64,000 nt of DNA from Streptococcus mitis (GTDB taxonomy: Bacteria; Bacillota; Bacilli; Lactobacillales; Streptococcaceae). Positions within the stretch are counted from its first letter, which is position 1. Each line of letters begins with the position of its first letter. The notes under the pieces were generated by a model, which had not been told where the DNA came from, ran no database searches, and saw nothing but the letters and a program-made list of their open reading frames with translations. Positions 36,298 to 46,936 of the stretch are shown one piece after another. Where the stretch lies: assembly GCF_000722765.2 (NCBI RefSeq), contig NZ_CP028415.1, positions 1,878,108 through 1,942,107 on the forward strand, read 5' to 3'. The translations under genes and the position numbers were made by a program.

Positions 36298-37077
36298 TTA
36301 AGCGTTGTCGCCTTCTACAACTTCAACGATTTCTTCAATTGAATCTGCTTGAGCTTCAGAAGCTGCAAATTCTGCTTCAACTGCTGCTGCATCTTCACCT
36401 TGACGTCCTTCGATGATAGCGTCAGCTAATTTAGCTGTGATCAATTTAACAGCGCGGATAGCATCATCGTTAGCCGGGATGATTACATCGATATCATCTG
36501 GATCAGTATTTGTGTCAACCATCGCTACAACTGGGATTCCCAATTTTTTAGCTTCTTTAACAGCGATTTGCTCTTTATGTGGATCAACTACGTACATCAC
36601 ATCTGGGATACGAGGCATATCTTCGATACCACCCAAGAATTTTTCAAGACGTGCACGTTGTTTGTTAAGAAGTGCAACTTCTTTCTTAGGAAGAACTTCA
36701 AAAGTTCCATCTTCTTCCATACGTTTGATTTCTTTCAAACGAGCGATACGTTTTTGGATTGTTCCCCAGTTTGTAAGAGTTCCACCCAACCAACGGTGGT
36801 TGATGAAGTATTGACCTGAACGTACTGCTTCTTCAGCAACTGCATCAGCTGCTTGTTTCTTAGTACCAACGAACAATACAACTGCATCGTTAGCTGCTGC
36901 ATCACGCATAAAATCGTAAGCTTGGTCAGCATATTTTACAGTTTGTTGTAAGTCGATAACGTGAATGCCGTTACGCTCAGTGAAGATGTACTTAGCCATC
37001 TTAGGGTTCCAGCGACGAGTTTGGTGACCAAAGTGTACACCAGCCTCAAGAAGTTGTTTCATTGAAATTACTGCCAT
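36298..37077 (-). CDS. rpsB: 30S ribosomal protein S2
   Basis: A 259-residue ribosomal protein. [19 protein letters not shown] is the family start, so I place the ATG at 37077 (AAGGAG upstream) rather than at an earlier in-frame ATG. The [10 protein letters not shown] and VVDPHKE motifs are conserved. Acidic C-terminal tail. First gene of rpsB-tsf. Confidence 0.97.
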   Translation of the reverse strand: MAVISMKQLLEAGVHFGHQTRRWNPKMAKYIFTERNGIHVIDLQQTVKYADQAYDFMRDAAANDAVVLFVGTKKQAADAVAEEAVRSGQYFINHRWLGGTLTNWGTIQKRIARLKEIKRMEEDGTFEVLPKKEVALLNKQRARLEKFLGGIEDMPRIPDVMYVVDPHKEQIAVKEAKKLGIPVVAMVDTNTDPDDIDVIIPANDDAIRAVKLITAKLADAIIEGRQGEDAAAVEAEFAASEAQADSIEEIVEVVEGDNA

Positions 37078-37192
37078 GAGTATTTCTCCTTTTTGTTTTT
37101 TCCTCTTCTTGACTTCAACTCGCAAAACGACCCAAGGGCAACTGTTTCACAATTCATCAAGAATGAGTATTATCGTTCATACGACAAGTTCC

Positions 37193-37221
37193 ATTTTACC
37201 ATACTTTTTCAATATTTTCAA
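37193..37221 (-). promoter_or_regulatory. Promoter of rpsB-tsf
   Basis: TTGAAA (complement of 37216-37221) and TAAAAT (complement of 37193-37198) are 17 bases apart. The leader to the ATG is about 110 bases, long enough for feedback control by S2, though no known motif was identified. Confidence 0.7.
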
Positions 37222-37301
37222 GCTATTTTAGTAGATTTTTAAAATAAGTTAACTATATAAATCATAAAAGAGACTCCAATCGAGCCTCTTCGTTTTATTC
37301 A

Positions 37302-38549
37302 TTAGTTTGGATAGATATATGTTACAAAACCTTCTGAAGTTGTAGTAGGATTGAACCAACCACGTTTATTTCCGATTGTACGATTTCCACCATAGTTTGA
37401 TTCAGATACTTGGATACTTGTTGATGATGACACAGCTGTAACTACGGCTACGTGTCCATATCCACCATCATTCCAACATGCAATCGCACCAACTTGAGGT
37501 GTAGATCCTGTACGGAATCCTGCAGCTGCTGCACTTGTAGCCCACTGTGCTCCATTACCCCAGTAGTCTCCAGCCCAAGGTGCCAATGTCTTAGCTCCCC
37601 ATGTACACTCTCCTGTTGGATAACTTGAAGCATTTGTACTGTATGTTGGGCGATGTTTTACTGGTGCAGGAGTGTAGCTTGTTGATTCTGTTGAAGCACT
37701 GCTTGAAGATGATTCAGACGAACTTGACTCAGATGAACTTGATGAAGAAGTAGTAGATACTGCTTGAACCTGTGCTGTAAAAGTTGTATTTCCAGAAGCA
37801 ACTACTGTTTGTTGTTGACTTGCTTGTTTAGCTTTATAAGCTGCTTCTGCTTCTGCAGCTGCTTTAGCTTCTGCTTCTGCTGCAGCTTTTTTCTCAAGTA
37901 AACTTGCTTTTTCATCCTCTGCAGTAGCCTTTTCAGCAGCAAGATTCAATTCTGCAGCTTTTAACTCAGCTTGTTTTGTAGTTAATGATTGAGCATCATC
38001 AGCTAGTTTTTGCTGATTTGCAATAACTGTATTAATTGCATCATTGTTTGCTACTTGTTTTTCAGAAATAGCTTTTTTATCTGCTTTTTGTTGTTCCAAC
38101 ATTTTGTTGTTTGCAGATACGATTTCACTCATTGCAGCAACACGTGAAATAGCTTCTGTAATTGATTTTGAGTTTACAATTGTATTAATGTAATTTGTTG
38201 CAGCTCCATTTGTTTGAGCACTACGAGCTTGTTTTTGCAATGAATCATTGCGAGATACAATATTCTTAGAAAGTTCTGTAATTTCACCCTCAAGCTTTTT
38301 AGATTCTGCTTGTAGTCTATCATTTTCAGATTGCAAGTTTGATTGCTCTGTTTGAATAGCAGACACTTGCTCCTGAACTTGATCAACTTGTTTTTGGGCT
38401 TCTTGTTGTTGTGCTGTTAAGTTACTAATTTTATTATCTTGAGCAGCAATTTTGTCATCAGTAGTTTCTGCATGCGCAGTTGTTAAAACAGCTACTTGAG
38501 AAACCATTACTGTACTTAGTAAAAGTGACGCTAAGATTTTTTTCTTCAT
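37302..38549 (-). CDS. pcsB: Cell-separation CHAP-domain protein PcsB
   Basis: A 415-residue secreted protein that splits septal peptidoglycan together with FtsEX. Signal peptide (cleavage likely after TTAHA), long coiled coil (about 30-250), Ala-rich and then Ser-rich linker, and a C-terminal CHAP domain with its Cys in [10 protein letters not shown] and His in GGYGHVAVV. The Ser-rich linker is longer than I expect for the pneumococcal protein of about 392 residues. A WalR-like box lies upstream; pcsB is the key essential target of WalRK in pneumococcus. Confidence 0.95.
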   Translation of the reverse strand: MKKKILASLLLSTVMVSQVAVLTTAHAETTDDKIAAQDNKISNLTAQQQEAQKQVDQVQEQVSAIQTEQSNLQSENDRLQAESKKLEGEITELSKNIVSRNDSLQKQARSAQTNGAATNYINTIVNSKSITEAISRVAAMSEIVSANNKMLEQQKADKKAISEKQVANNDAINTVIANQQKLADDAQSLTTKQAELKAAELNLAAEKATAEDEKASLLEKKAAAEAEAKAAAEAEAAYKAKQASQQQTVVASGNTTFTAQVQAVSTTSSSSSSESSSSESSSSSASTESTSYTPAPVKHRPTYSTNASSYPTGECTWGAKTLAPWAGDYWGNGAQWATSAAAAGFRTGSTPQVGAIACWNDGGYGHVAVVTAVSSSTSIQVSESNYGGNRTIGNKRGWFNPTTTSEGFVTYIYPN

Positions 38550-38584
38550 ATTTCGTAGATACTCCTTCTTTTAAAGACATTACT

Positions 38585-38628
38585 AGTATACCAAAAAAAG
38601 GCCTAATGAATATTACGCCTTTGTTACA
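38585..38628 (-). promoter_or_regulatory. pcsB promoter with WalR-like box
   Basis: TGTAACAAAGGCGTAAT (complement of 38612-38628) matches the WalR direct repeat TGTWAH-N5-TGTWAH at all but one key position. The -10 TATACT (complement of 38585-38590) lies 21 bases downstream, as expected for an activator site in the -35 region. Confidence 0.7.
38591..38625 (-). terminator. Terminator of the mreCD operon
   Basis: AAAGGCGTAAT and ATTAGGCCTTT pair around ATTC, followed by TTTT on the minus strand. The left arm is part of the WalR-like box of pcsB. Confidence 0.7.
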
Positions 38629-38642
38629 TTTTTATTTCTTTC

Positions 38643-39137
38643 TTATAGATAAAATTTTTCAAAAATAAACTGAAAGATAATCATCCATATAAGATTCAAA
38701 ATCATTGATGGTACTAAACTATAGACTATAAACAAAGACATACTATCCACAGTTAAACCTACCACTATTGCAAGTATATAAGCTCCCATCTCAAATAGAA
38801 AAGTCATGACAATAATTGCCAACATTCTCGTCCAACGATTCAATAAGATAACGCTATTAAATTTATGGAGAAATGCCCCCAATAAGACGAACAACAAAGT
38901 CGCAATCCCTATCAAGTGGAAAAAGTAAATGTCATAAACCAAACCCACTACAAAACAATAAGCTAAATAGAAATACTCTGATACTTCAATCGTCTCAAAT
39001 AAGAGAAACAAAAATAGAAAATGACTGGCTAACTGTACATGGGGAAAAAATGAACCCAAAAGCTGGCTAATATGGGCATCAATTAGAACAAAGAAAGGAA
39101 GCAATAAAAATACTCCAACTCGCTTCAACTGTCTCAT
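38643..39137 (-). CDS. mreD: Rod shape-determining protein MreD
   Basis: A 164-residue membrane protein with about five to six helices, partner of MreC in peripheral peptidoglycan synthesis. Its ATG shares one base with the stop of mreC (TAATG), so translation is coupled. Small, hydrophobic and poorly conserved, as usual for MreD; assignment depends partly on position. Last gene of a long minus-strand unit. Confidence 0.88.
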   Translation of the reverse strand: MRQLKRVGVFLLLPFFVLIDAHISQLLGSFFPHVQLASHFLFLFLLFETIEVSEYFYLAYCFVVGLVYDIYFFHLIGIATLLFVLLGAFLHKFNSVILLNRWTRMLAIIVMTFLFEMGAYILAIVVGLTVDSMSLFIVYSLVPSMILNLIWMIIFQFIFEKFYL

Positions 39138-39955
39138 TATGAATTCCCCACTAATTCTATCACACTCACATTATGAGTATCTGCACTTAATTTAACAGTT
39201 ACTTCTCGTGTCAAGTAGTCCGTACTATGCGTTGTGGCAACCACTTCACCAACAGGAATATCAGCAACGTTAAAGTTTCCTAATCCACCAGTGGTCACCT
39301 TATCTCCTGCACTAATATCGCTACTACTATTTAATTGACTAATTTTTAGAACTTCATTTTCCTTGTCATAGCCAACGATAATCCCATAAATTGTAGTAGA
39401 ACCATGTTGAATTTTAACAGAAATCTTATCAGCATTTTCTGTATTTGTCAGAAGGTTGACCATGGTAGAGTTCTCCTCTACTTTTGAGACACTCCCAATC
39501 AAGCCACCATTTGCAATTGCTAACATATTCTCAGAAGCCCCTTTTGATTTGCCTGCATCTAAGGTCAATTCCTGTTTCCAAGATACTGGAGAACGCATAA
39601 TAACATCCGCTGCTAAAGTCTTTGTAGCTTGCAACTTGGACTTCATATCAAGCAATTGGCGCAGTTGTTCATTTTCCATCTTTAAACTTTCCGCCTCATT
39701 TGATTTAACTTCTAATTGGTAAATCTGTTTCTTCAAACTTTCATTTTCATTATAAGTTCGTGTCAAATGAGCCAGATCTGATTTGACAGAATCAAACCAC
39801 TGAAAAGGTTTTTGAACAACCCTATCAACCAATGAGATTCCATCTCCTAATCTTGTCACAATTGTACTTGAATAAGTCGTCGCTAAGAGAGCTGAGACAA
39901 GCAGAACAGTGACAAAAACAATAATGACATATTTTGATTTTTTAAAACGGTTCAT
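39137..39955 (-). CDS. mreC: Cell-shape protein MreC
   Basis: A 272-residue bitopic membrane protein: one N-terminal helix (about 9-29), a coiled coil (about 65-105) with LEVKSNEAESLKMENEQLRQ, and a C-terminal beta domain with VTTGGLGNFNVADIPVGEV. Organises the elongation machinery with MreD. Streptococci lack MreB, so this pair acts without an actin-like filament. Confidence 0.93.
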   Translation of the reverse strand: MNRFKKSKYVIIVFVTVLLVSALLATTYSSTIVTRLGDGISLVDRVVQKPFQWFDSVKSDLAHLTRTYNENESLKKQIYQLEVKSNEAESLKMENEQLRQLLDMKSKLQATKTLAADVIMRSPVSWKQELTLDAGKSKGASENMLAIANGGLIGSVSKVEENSTMVNLLTNTENADKISVKIQHGSTTIYGIIVGYDKENEVLKISQLNSSSDISAGDKVTTGGLGNFNVADIPVGEVVATTHSTDYLTREVTVKLSADTHNVSVIELVGNS

Positions 39956-40013
39956 ATCCCTACCTTTATATCAAAAACTGTTACAGTAACTTTTTATCAA
40001 TTCCTGAAAGCTA

Positions 40014-40808
40014 CTAAGATTTTAAGAAAAATAAGCAACAACCAAGTATGATAATAACAAGAATGGTCAGCGTATCCTTTTGAGTCCATTTCAATTGTCG
40101 GTATTGACTTCTGCCTTTTCCCCCCTGATAACCACGCGCTTCCATAGCGATAGCCAAGGAATCCGCACGTTTTAAACTTGTTGCAAAAAGAGGAATCAAA
40201 ATGGGAATCATCGCCTTCACCTTTTGAACAATGCTTCCTTCACCAAAATCCACTCCACGCGCTTTCTGTGCATTCATAATCCGCGTCGTATCATCCATTA
40301 AGGTCGGAACAAAACGCAAACTCATAGATAGCATTAAGCCAATTTCATGAACTGGAACTTTCACACGCTTTAAAGGCGCTAATAAAGCTTCTACAGCTGA
40401 TGCCAAACTTAAGGGCATGGTCGTTAAGGTTAACAAAGTTGAAAAGAAAATAATCAATACAAAGCGACAAAAGATAATTCCAGCTTGTTGCAAAGCATAA
40501 TCCGTGATTCTCACAAACGAAAACTCAAATAAAACATTCCCATTAGAAATGAAAAACAATTGAAAAATAGTTGTGAAGGCAATCAAGAAAAACATAGATT
40601 TCAAGCCCTGAATAAAGAATGAAAGAGATACTCCTGACAAGGCAATAAATATCCCTGTCGCTATAAAAAGAATTAGATTCGTCAAGGGATTATTAGCCCA
40701 AAAAACGATTAAAATCAGTAGCATCATAGCCAGTAATTTGCTACGTGGATCCAATCGGTGAACAATCGAATCTCCTGGGATATAACGCCCCAAAATCATA
40801 CTATCCAT
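40014..40808 (-). CDS. ecfT: ECF transporter transmembrane subunit EcfT
   Basis: A 264-residue membrane coupling protein of the energy-coupling-factor vitamin transporter module. The coupling-helix motifs with Ala-Arg-Gly are visible ([11 protein letters not shown] and MEARGYQGG). About five membrane helices. It overlaps ecfA2 by eight bases. The shared module serves separate substrate-binding S components encoded elsewhere. Confidence 0.94.
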   Translation of the reverse strand: MDSMILGRYIPGDSIVHRLDPRSKLLAMMLLILIVFWANNPLTNLILFIATGIFIALSGVSLSFFIQGLKSMFFLIAFTTIFQLFFISNGNVLFEFSFVRITDYALQQAGIIFCRFVLIIFFSTLLTLTTMPLSLASAVEALLAPLKRVKVPVHEIGLMLSMSLRFVPTLMDDTTRIMNAQKARGVDFGEGSIVQKVKAMIPILIPLFATSLKRADSLAIAMEARGYQGGKGRSQYRQLKWTQKDTLTILVIIILGCCLFFLKS

Positions 40809-41640
40809 TTAGCGACTCCTTGAACTCCTCTATCTTAATCGGTAATCGTTTAAATGACACGCCCCTATCAGCCAATCGTTTACAAAAGGCTGTAATTTTA
40901 GGTACTCCCAACTGCACTTCTTCCATAAAGACAACATCTTGAAAGACATCACTTGGTTTACCACCCTTAACTAAACGTCCCTTTTCCATCACATAGACTT
41001 GATTCGCATATTCAGCCACATCATCCATCAAATGCGTTACCAAAACAATGGTCATCCCTGACTGGTGGAGTTTTTTGAACAAGTTCATCAACTCTTTTCT
41101 CCCTAGAGGATCTAGGCCAGCTGCTGGCTCATCTAAGACTAATATAGCTGGCTCCATGGCAAGTATGCCTGCAATGGCCACACGTCTCATTTGTCCACCT
41201 GATAGCTCAAACGGACTGCGATCAAAAAGTGATTCATCAATTCCAACCAAAGCCAGTTTCTCACGCGCAATCTGCTCCGCATCTTCTTCAGAAACTCCAA
41301 AATTTTGCGGTCCAAAAGCAACGTCTTTCAAAACCGTTTCTTCAAAAATCTGATTTTCAGCAAACTGAAATACCAAGCCAACCTGTTTTCTAATTTGACG
41401 AATGTCTTTATTTTTAGAAGTCGAAGTGATTAAGGTATCAAAAACTCGCACACTCCCTTGGCTTGGCACCAATAAACCATTTAAGAGTTGTAAAATAGTT
41501 GATTTACCACTACCTGTGTGGCCAATTAAAGCCGTATAAGAACCATCTTCAATCGTCAAAGAAACATCTGACAAAGCTGTTGAAGCTAAGGGAGTCCCTT
41601 CTTGATACGTAAAACTCACATTTTCTAGAGCAATTCCCAT
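40801..41640 (-). CDS. ecfA2: ECF transporter ATPase EcfA2
   Basis: A 279-residue ATPase with Walker [10 protein letters not shown], signature LSGGQMRRV and Walker [13 protein letters not shown]. Pairs with EcfA1 on EcfT to power vitamin uptake. It overlaps ecfA1 by 16 bases and ecfT by 8, giving tightly coupled translation. Confidence 0.93.
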   Translation of the reverse strand: MGIALENVSFTYQEGTPLASTALSDVSLTIEDGSYTALIGHTGSGKSTILQLLNGLLVPSQGSVRVFDTLITSTSKNKDIRQIRKQVGLVFQFAENQIFEETVLKDVAFGPQNFGVSEEDAEQIAREKLALVGIDESLFDRSPFELSGGQMRRVAIAGILAMEPAILVLDEPAAGLDPLGRKELMNLFKKLHQSGMTIVLVTHLMDDVAEYANQVYVMEKGRLVKGGKPSDVFQDVVFMEEVQLGVPKITAFCKRLADRGVSFKRLPIKIEEFKESLNG

Positions 41641-42452
41641 AGCTTATCCTCTAGCTCACTTTCTGTCAAATAATTTTCAGGTAAATCATAGCCATTCTGA
41701 CTCAGAGAATGTTTTAATTGATTAGCAAAAGGATCGTCTAATCCAATTTGATCTAAATCATTTCGAGAGAAAAGTTCTCTTGGACTGCTGGTTGATTCAA
41801 TTTCCCCTTTTTTCATGACCAATACACGATCACTCATGGCAACTTCTTCCAAATCATGTGTAATGGAAATGACCGTCATATCATAGTCTTTCCGAATTCC
41901 TTTTACTGTCTCAATCAGTTCTCTACGTCCCTCAGGATCCAACATACTCGTTGCTTCATCTAGGATTAAAATAGCTGGTCTTAGGGCTACAACACCTGCA
42001 ATAGCCACACGTTGCTTTTGACCACCTGATAGACGCGCTGGTTCTCTTTTTTTAAAGTCCAACATGCCAACCAAATCCAGAGCTTCTTCCACTCTCTTTT
42101 TCATTTCTTGACGAGAAAGTCCCTGATTTTCCAAACCAAAGGCAACATCATCTTCAACAGTCGCTCCAACAAATTGATTGTCTGGATTTTGAAAAACCAT
42201 ACCGATTTGACGACGTATATTCCAAACATTTTCCTCAGTCAGCCGTTGGCCATCAATTACAATCTCTCCGGATTCTGCTTCCAGTAAGCCATCAATTAAG
42301 CGAACCGTCGTTGATTTACCACTACCATTATGCCCTACAATCGAAAGCCATTCTCCACGTTTCACGTGAAACGTAATATCCTTCACATCGTAATATTCCT
42401 GACTTTCCTTATAGCAAAAAGAAAGATTTTTTACATTAATTATTGATTTCAT
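41625..42452 (-). CDS. ecfA1: ECF transporter ATPase EcfA1
   Basis: A 275-residue ATPase with Walker [10 protein letters not shown], signature LSGGQKQRV and Walker [13 protein letters not shown]. The first of the two ECF ATPases. Its ATG overlaps the pgsA stop by four bases. A parS palindrome lies inside the coding sequence close to the 5' end (42358-42373), so this segment also has a chromosome-segregation role. Confidence 0.93.
   Translation of the reverse strand: MKSIINVKNLSFCYKESQEYYDVKDITFHVKRGEWLSIVGHNGSGKSTTVRLIDGLLEAESGEIVIDGQRLTEENVWNIRRQIGMVFQNPDNQFVGATVEDDVAFGLENQGLSRQEMKKRVEEALDLVGMLDFKKREPARLSGGQKQRVAIAGVVALRPAILILDEATSMLDPEGRRELIETVKGIRKDYDMTVISITHDLEEVAMSDRVLVMKKGEIESTSSPRELFSRNDLDQIGLDDPFANQLKHSLSQNGYDLPENYLTESELEDKLWELL
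42358..42373. other. parS site in ecfA1
   Basis: CGTTTCACGTGAAACG is a perfect 16-base palindrome whose 14-base core GTTTCACGTGAAAC equals the ParB-binding parS consensus. ParB is encoded at 63148-63906. Confidence 0.88.
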
Positions 42453-42994
42453 TTCGAACCAAATGTCCCTTTAAATACATAGGCACTACCCTTAAAATAA
42501 TCATAGCCAGAGTAGATAGTGAAAAACAAGGCTACATAAAGTAGAACTTGACCAAACAAAGTCCAATGTAATAGCAAGAAAATAATGGCAAACATCTGAC
42601 TAAAAGTTTTAATTTTTCCAGGCATTGCTGCTGCTAAAACTGTTCCACCAGTTTCAACCAATAAAAGCCTTAAACCTGTCACAGCCAATTCACGACAGAT
42701 GATCACTGCAACAATCCAAGCTGGAGCCATTCCTAACTCAATCAGCATAATAAAAGCCGACATAACTAGTAGCTTATCCGCCATAGGATCTGCAAATTTA
42801 CCAAAATTACTAACCACATTCCATTTACGAGCTAAATATCCATCTAAATAGTCTGTAATACTGGCAATAGCAAAGATAATAGCTGCTAGCATATGACTCT
42901 CTATCGAATTTCCTACTGTTAAAATAAAGATAAAAATAGGTATAAAGAGAATTCGACCTATTGTTAAGAGATTTGGAATTTGTTCTTTTTTCAT
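42449..42994 (-). CDS. pgsA: CDP-diacylglycerol-glycerol-3-phosphate phosphatidyltransferase
   Basis: A 181-residue membrane enzyme making phosphatidylglycerol phosphate. The CDP-alcohol phosphotransferase signature runs from TDYLDGYLARKW to GKFADPMADK (DG-x2-AR-x8-G-x3-D-x3-D). About five membrane helices. Ten bases after rodZ and overlapping ecfA1, an arrangement conserved in streptococci. Confidence 0.95.
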   Translation of the reverse strand: MKKEQIPNLLTIGRILFIPIFIFILTVGNSIESHMLAAIIFAIASITDYLDGYLARKWNVVSNFGKFADPMADKLLVMSAFIMLIELGMAPAWIVAVIICRELAVTGLRLLLVETGGTVLAAAMPGKIKTFSQMFAIIFLLLHWTLFGQVLLYVALFFTIYSGYDYFKGSAYVFKGTFGSK

Positions 42995-43004
42995 TCGTTT
43001 TTCC

Positions 43005-43835
43005 TTAATTTTTAGTAAAGGTTACAGCGATTTTTCCAGTCTGAGCTGTTAATTTCGATAAATCAACAGTCTGATTGTCTACTGTTAAGGCAACACCTTT
43101 GACAACACCTAAAGTAATGGTCACAGGATTTTTAGTTGAAACGGTTGTTTCCGCACTTTTATTATCCGGTGATAAAGTCACACCACCCTCAAGATCACTT
43201 TCTGAAACACTAACCCAACTTCTAGCATCTGACACTGATAATTGCAATTTTGCAGTTTCCTTGCTCGTTTTATAAGCAACTTCTACTCTATTTCCTTCAC
43301 CTGATACCGTTATAGCTGGTTCAATATTAGAAGAACTACTTGATGAACTACTACTAGTTGAAGATGGAGTTGCAAAACTAGTCGAGCTTGTTGCTTGGAC
43401 CACACTATAACTAGACGCAGATGAACGCTCCGGTTGAGTCTGGAGATAATTCCAAACATAATAAGTCACAAAAATGACAATCGATAGTGCAAAGAGTATA
43501 AAATAAAATAAAGGTAAAAATGATGTCCTATTTTTCTTACTTGAACGTCTCCTACCTGTCAACTCCTCTTCATCAACATCTACTTCCTCATAAGTAATCA
43601 TGCTCCCAGAATCATAAGCATCCAAAACAATTCGCTCATCAAGTTCAACTGCCCACGCATACTTCCTCAAAAAAGAACGAGTATAAAATGGACTAGGAAG
43701 TTGATCAAAATCATCAGCTTCCATTGCCTCCAACATATCCAACTGAATTTCTGTTTTTTTGTGTAATTCTTCTAAAGTCAACCCTTGGTTGGTTCTAGCT
43801 AAACGTAAAACCTCACCAATTGTTTTTTTCCTCAT
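43005..43835 (-). CDS. rodZ: RodZ-like helix-turn-helix membrane protein
   Basis: A 276-residue bitopic protein. A cytoplasmic HTH_25 domain (about 1-75, with LRLARTNQGLTLEELHKKTE) is followed by one membrane helix (about 105-125), a Ser/Thr-rich linker and an extracytoplasmic DUF4115-like beta domain. RodZ links cell-shape proteins at the membrane. The ATG at 43835 has GAAGGA at good spacing; the one nine bases earlier abuts that site. It lies between the M16 genes and pgsA. Confidence 0.88.
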   Translation of the reverse strand: MRKKTIGEVLRLARTNQGLTLEELHKKTEIQLDMLEAMEADDFDQLPSPFYTRSFLRKYAWAVELDERIVLDAYDSGSMITYEEVDVDEEELTGRRRSSKKNRTSFLPLFYFILFALSIVIFVTYYVWNYLQTQPERSSASSYSVVQATSSTSFATPSSTSSSSSSSSSNIEPAITVSGEGNRVEVAYKTSKETAKLQLSVSDARSWVSVSESDLEGGVTLSPDNKSAETTVSTKNPVTITLGVVKGVALTVDNQTVDLSKLTAQTGKIAVTFTKN

Positions 43836-43876
43836 ACTTGTCATTCCTTCTTTCTAGTGTCTATTATGATAGGTTG

Positions 43877-45160
43877 CTACGATGGAAATATTGTAAAATC
43901 AACTATGTCACCATCATCTATTAAATGGTGTCCAGCATCAAGGACATCCTCTAAAGTAATTTCCTGTAAAATTTTCGGCAAATCGAAAATTGTCTCACCT
44001 TGTCCAAAAGCATCATACTGCGTTGCAATAAATTCAAGAGAGTTCATGCTACTAAAAAATTCTCCAAACATCTCTCTTTTGATAATATCTAAATGATCCT
44101 CTGTAATATCTAAATCCTTTGTAAATTTACGAATAGCCTTCCTAAACTGATGAGATAAAGCAACTGGCTCTTTTGTATCCATTGTCAACATGACAAAATG
44201 AAAGCGACTTGTTACTTCAATTTCAAGAGATAGGGAAGCATCTATTTTACCTGATTCATATAACTTTTGAAAACGATCCGAAGTCCAACCAAACATCATT
44301 GCAAACAATAATTTTAATAAAATATGATGTCGATAGCAATCCGCCTCAGCAACTTCACGATTACCTCTAATTCCAATCGCTAGTTTGGGAGAAGATACTT
44401 CCATTCTCATACTGTCTGTTTGCTTTACATCTTTTAAAACAAACTTTTCTCTTGCTACTTCCTTAACATCTAAACCTTCCAGTTCTTTTCTTTCAAAGTA
44501 GTCCTGTACTTGATCCACATCAAAATTACCAACTAAAAACAGAGACATGTTTACAGGTTTGTAAAATCTTGTAAAATTTTCTTGCAAATTAGTTAGATTT
44601 ATTTGGGAAATGGACTCCTCACTGCCAACTATATCAGTTGCTAAAGGTGTGCCTGGATACAAATTCGCTAAAGTTGAAAAGAATAAACACGAATCTGGAT
44701 CATCTTGATACATTTCTCGTTCTTGCTGAATAATATCCTGCTCTCTTAAAATGGAATCTTCAGTAAAATGTGCTGATGTTACCAATTCATCAAGTAAGTC
44801 TACATTCTCTAAGAGATAATCCGTTGCTGAAAAAAGATAGTTTGTTTTTGTAAAACTTGTAAAGGCATTACTATCTGCACCTAGACTCGTAAAAGCCGAC
44901 ATCAAATCGCTAGAATCTTCTCTCTCAAATAATTTATGTTCAAGAAAATGAGCAATTCCCGCAGGATATTGTTTTACATCTCCGTCAACTTCTGTGACAA
45001 GCGTATCTACCGAACCAAACTGAACAGTGACACTCCCGTAAACCTCTTTAAATTCCTTTTTAGGCAAAAGAGCAACTGTCAATCCATTGGCCAAACGAGT
45101 TCGATAAACCATTTCTTTTACAGCTGGATAGTATTTTTCTTCAAAAACAACCTTTGTCAT
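43877..45160 (-). CDS. M16-family zinc peptidase (YmfH-like)
   Basis: A 427-residue insulinase-family protein. The inverted zinc motif is intact as HFLEH (His71, Glu74, His75), so catalysis is possible. It is paired with the next upstream gene, which lacks this motif; two-subunit M16 enzymes commonly have one active and one inactive half. The physiological substrate is unknown. Start overlaps the upstream gene by four bases. Confidence 0.88.
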   Translation of the reverse strand: MTKVVFEEKYYPAVKEMVYRTRLANGLTVALLPKKEFKEVYGSVTVQFGSVDTLVTEVDGDVKQYPAGIAHFLEHKLFEREDSSDLMSAFTSLGADSNAFTSFTKTNYLFSATDYLLENVDLLDELVTSAHFTEDSILREQDIIQQEREMYQDDPDSCLFFSTLANLYPGTPLATDIVGSEESISQINLTNLQENFTRFYKPVNMSLFLVGNFDVDQVQDYFERKELEGLDVKEVAREKFVLKDVKQTDSMRMEVSSPKLAIGIRGNREVAEADCYRHHILLKLLFAMMFGWTSDRFQKLYESGKIDASLSLEIEVTSRFHFVMLTMDTKEPVALSHQFRKAIRKFTKDLDITEDHLDIIKREMFGEFFSSMNSLEFIATQYDAFGQGETIFDLPKILQEITLEDVLDAGHHLIDDGDIVDFTIFPS

Positions 45161-46407
45161 TCTATTCCTTCCATAAAGTAAATCGCCTGTAGTTTCACAT
45201 TATTAGCTGCTCTACAAATAGCATCTTTGTCAACTTGCTCGAGTTTTGCAATCCAACCTTTAAAGTCTGCTGAAGATTTTCCAAGTAAGGCATTTTGATA
45301 AGCACGTTCAATCAATGAACTTTGATTATCTTGAGAAAGTAACAAAGACCGACGAATCATTTCCTTGGTCTGCTCTAGCTCAAGCTCTGTAAAATATCCT
45401 TTTTTTAAATCAAGCAGTTGATTATTCATCATTTTACGAGCCTGGTTCCGATTTTCTCGATCAATACCAGCATACATCCTCAAGAACCCACTAAATAAAT
45501 CGAGCTGACTGGAAATGGTATAAGCTAATCCAGCATTTTCACGGACATTTGTAAAGAGTTTAGAGTGAGCAAATCCACCAAGTAAACCATTCATTACAAT
45601 CATGGGTAAATGTTGCTCATCACCATATTCAGAAGGGCAATGATAACCTAATTCCAAAATAGATTGTCCCACATTTTTCCGAACCATACCTTCTTGTAGT
45701 ATATTGGAATAAGGTTGACAATACTGAACCTTCACATCTCCTTTTCGACCTTTAAAGGCAAATGATTCTAATACATTTTGAATTTCAACCTCATTAAAAT
45801 CACCTAGGAAAAAGAAATCTATTCGATCATTGGTCAAAAATTCTTGGAAACAAGAATAAGAACTCTGTGGAGTTTCAGCTAAAATACGATTTCGTAAATC
45901 ACTGTATTCCAATCTGAGACGTTCATCATGAAAAAAGAGTTTATCTAGTTCTTTATGTGCGAAATAAAAAGAATCATCCATATCAGCTGCTAAATTTGCT
46001 AGCAATTGCTTTTTCTCAATTTCAAATAAGGACGGATCAAATCCATTATCAACTAGTATGGGTGAAAAAAGAGTTTCTTTTACAAGTTCCAAAACCTTAG
46101 AAGTTAGAACATTTTTCCTACTTAAAAACTCATCACGAACATAGGTAAATGTCAATTCTACAATGTGACTTTGTCCTCTTCTGAAACAATTGGTTGACAT
46201 ATCTGTACCGTATAGACTGGCCAAATGTCTTCTCAAATTTTGAGAAGTGGGATACATCTGATTAGCAGTCTCTAGCATACTCGCACTCAACATGCGACCT
46301 GCAATCGTATCAAGGGATAATGGAGCGGTAAAACGCACGGTGATTTTGTTCGTTTTAAACTTTTTTGATTGGATAAAATGTGTTGAAATTCCATGCACTA
46401 ACTCCAT
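45157..46407 (-). CDS. M16-like protein without zinc motif (YmfF-like)
   Basis: A 416-residue insulinase-fold protein. Where HxxEH is expected the sequence reads ASMLETANQM, so it is probably a non-catalytic partner of the downstream YmfH-like peptidase. First gene of the long unit that runs through rodZ, pgsA, the ECF genes and mreCD. Function unassigned. Confidence 0.85.
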   Translation of the reverse strand: MELVHGISTHFIQSKKFKTNKITVRFTAPLSLDTIAGRMLSASMLETANQMYPTSQNLRRHLASLYGTDMSTNCFRRGQSHIVELTFTYVRDEFLSRKNVLTSKVLELVKETLFSPILVDNGFDPSLFEIEKKQLLANLAADMDDSFYFAHKELDKLFFHDERLRLEYSDLRNRILAETPQSSYSCFQEFLTNDRIDFFFLGDFNEVEIQNVLESFAFKGRKGDVKVQYCQPYSNILQEGMVRKNVGQSILELGYHCPSEYGDEQHLPMIVMNGLLGGFAHSKLFTNVRENAGLAYTISSQLDLFSGFLRMYAGIDRENRNQARKMMNNQLLDLKKGYFTELELEQTKEMIRRSLLLSQDNQSSLIERAYQNALLGKSSADFKGWIAKLEQVDKDAICRAANNVKLQAIYFMEGIE

Positions 46408-46536
46408 GATTTACCTCCTCATATACAGACTTTTATTATATCACGAAAACCTGAAATTTTCTTGTTCTCTGTAACATTTTTGAAATAAAAATCGCTTACA
46501 TTTCTCCCTGTTTCTCTCACTATTTTTAGGAAAATA

Positions 46537-46545
46537 TGGTATAAT
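46537..46545 (+). promoter_or_regulatory. Extended -10 promoter of yaaA-recF
   Basis: TGGTATAAT is a perfect extended -10, 20 bases before the yaaA start codon. The GAGGTG ribosome site follows. Confidence 0.75.
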
Positions 46546-46565
46546 ACCAAAGATTGAGGTGAATT

Positions 46566-46934
46566 ATGGAATACAAATTATTTGAAGAATTTATTACCCT
46601 CCAAGCACTACTCAAAGAACTTGGAATTACACATAGCGGAGGAGCTATCAAATCATTTCTCTCTGAACATTCTGTATACTTTAATGGGGAATTAGAGAAT
46701 CGTCGTGGTAAAAAACTTCGTATTGGCGATAAAGTTGACATACCTGACATGAACATTGACATCTTATTGACACAACCTACTTCTGAAGAACAAGAGGAAT
46801 ACCAAGCTGATAAAGTTGAAAAAGAACGGATTGCTAAACTTGTCAAAGAGATGAATAAGGGAGTTAAAAAAGACAAATCTAAACCTACTTCATCACCTAA
46901 AAGCAAACAAGCTCCACGATTCCCTGGTAGATAA
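46566..46934 (+). CDS. yaaA: S4-domain RNA-binding protein YaaA
   Basis: A 122-residue protein with an S4-like fold (about 10-70, [20 protein letters not shown] and GDKVDI) and a basic, disordered C terminus. YaaA adjoins recF in many Firmicutes; a role in ribosome or RNA metabolism is presumed. Two bases separate it from recF. Confidence 0.88.
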   Translation: MEYKLFEEFITLQALLKELGITHSGGAIKSFLSEHSVYFNGELENRRGKKLRIGDKVDIPDMNIDILLTQPTSEEQEEYQADKVEKERIAKLVKEMNKGVKKDKSKPTSSPKSKQAPRFPGR

Positions 46935-46936
46935 TC

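Noticed and set aside
35669..36342. Antisense frames opposite tsf and rpsB
   Set aside because: They mirror highly expressed genes with biased codons and have no ribosome sites or recognisable domains.
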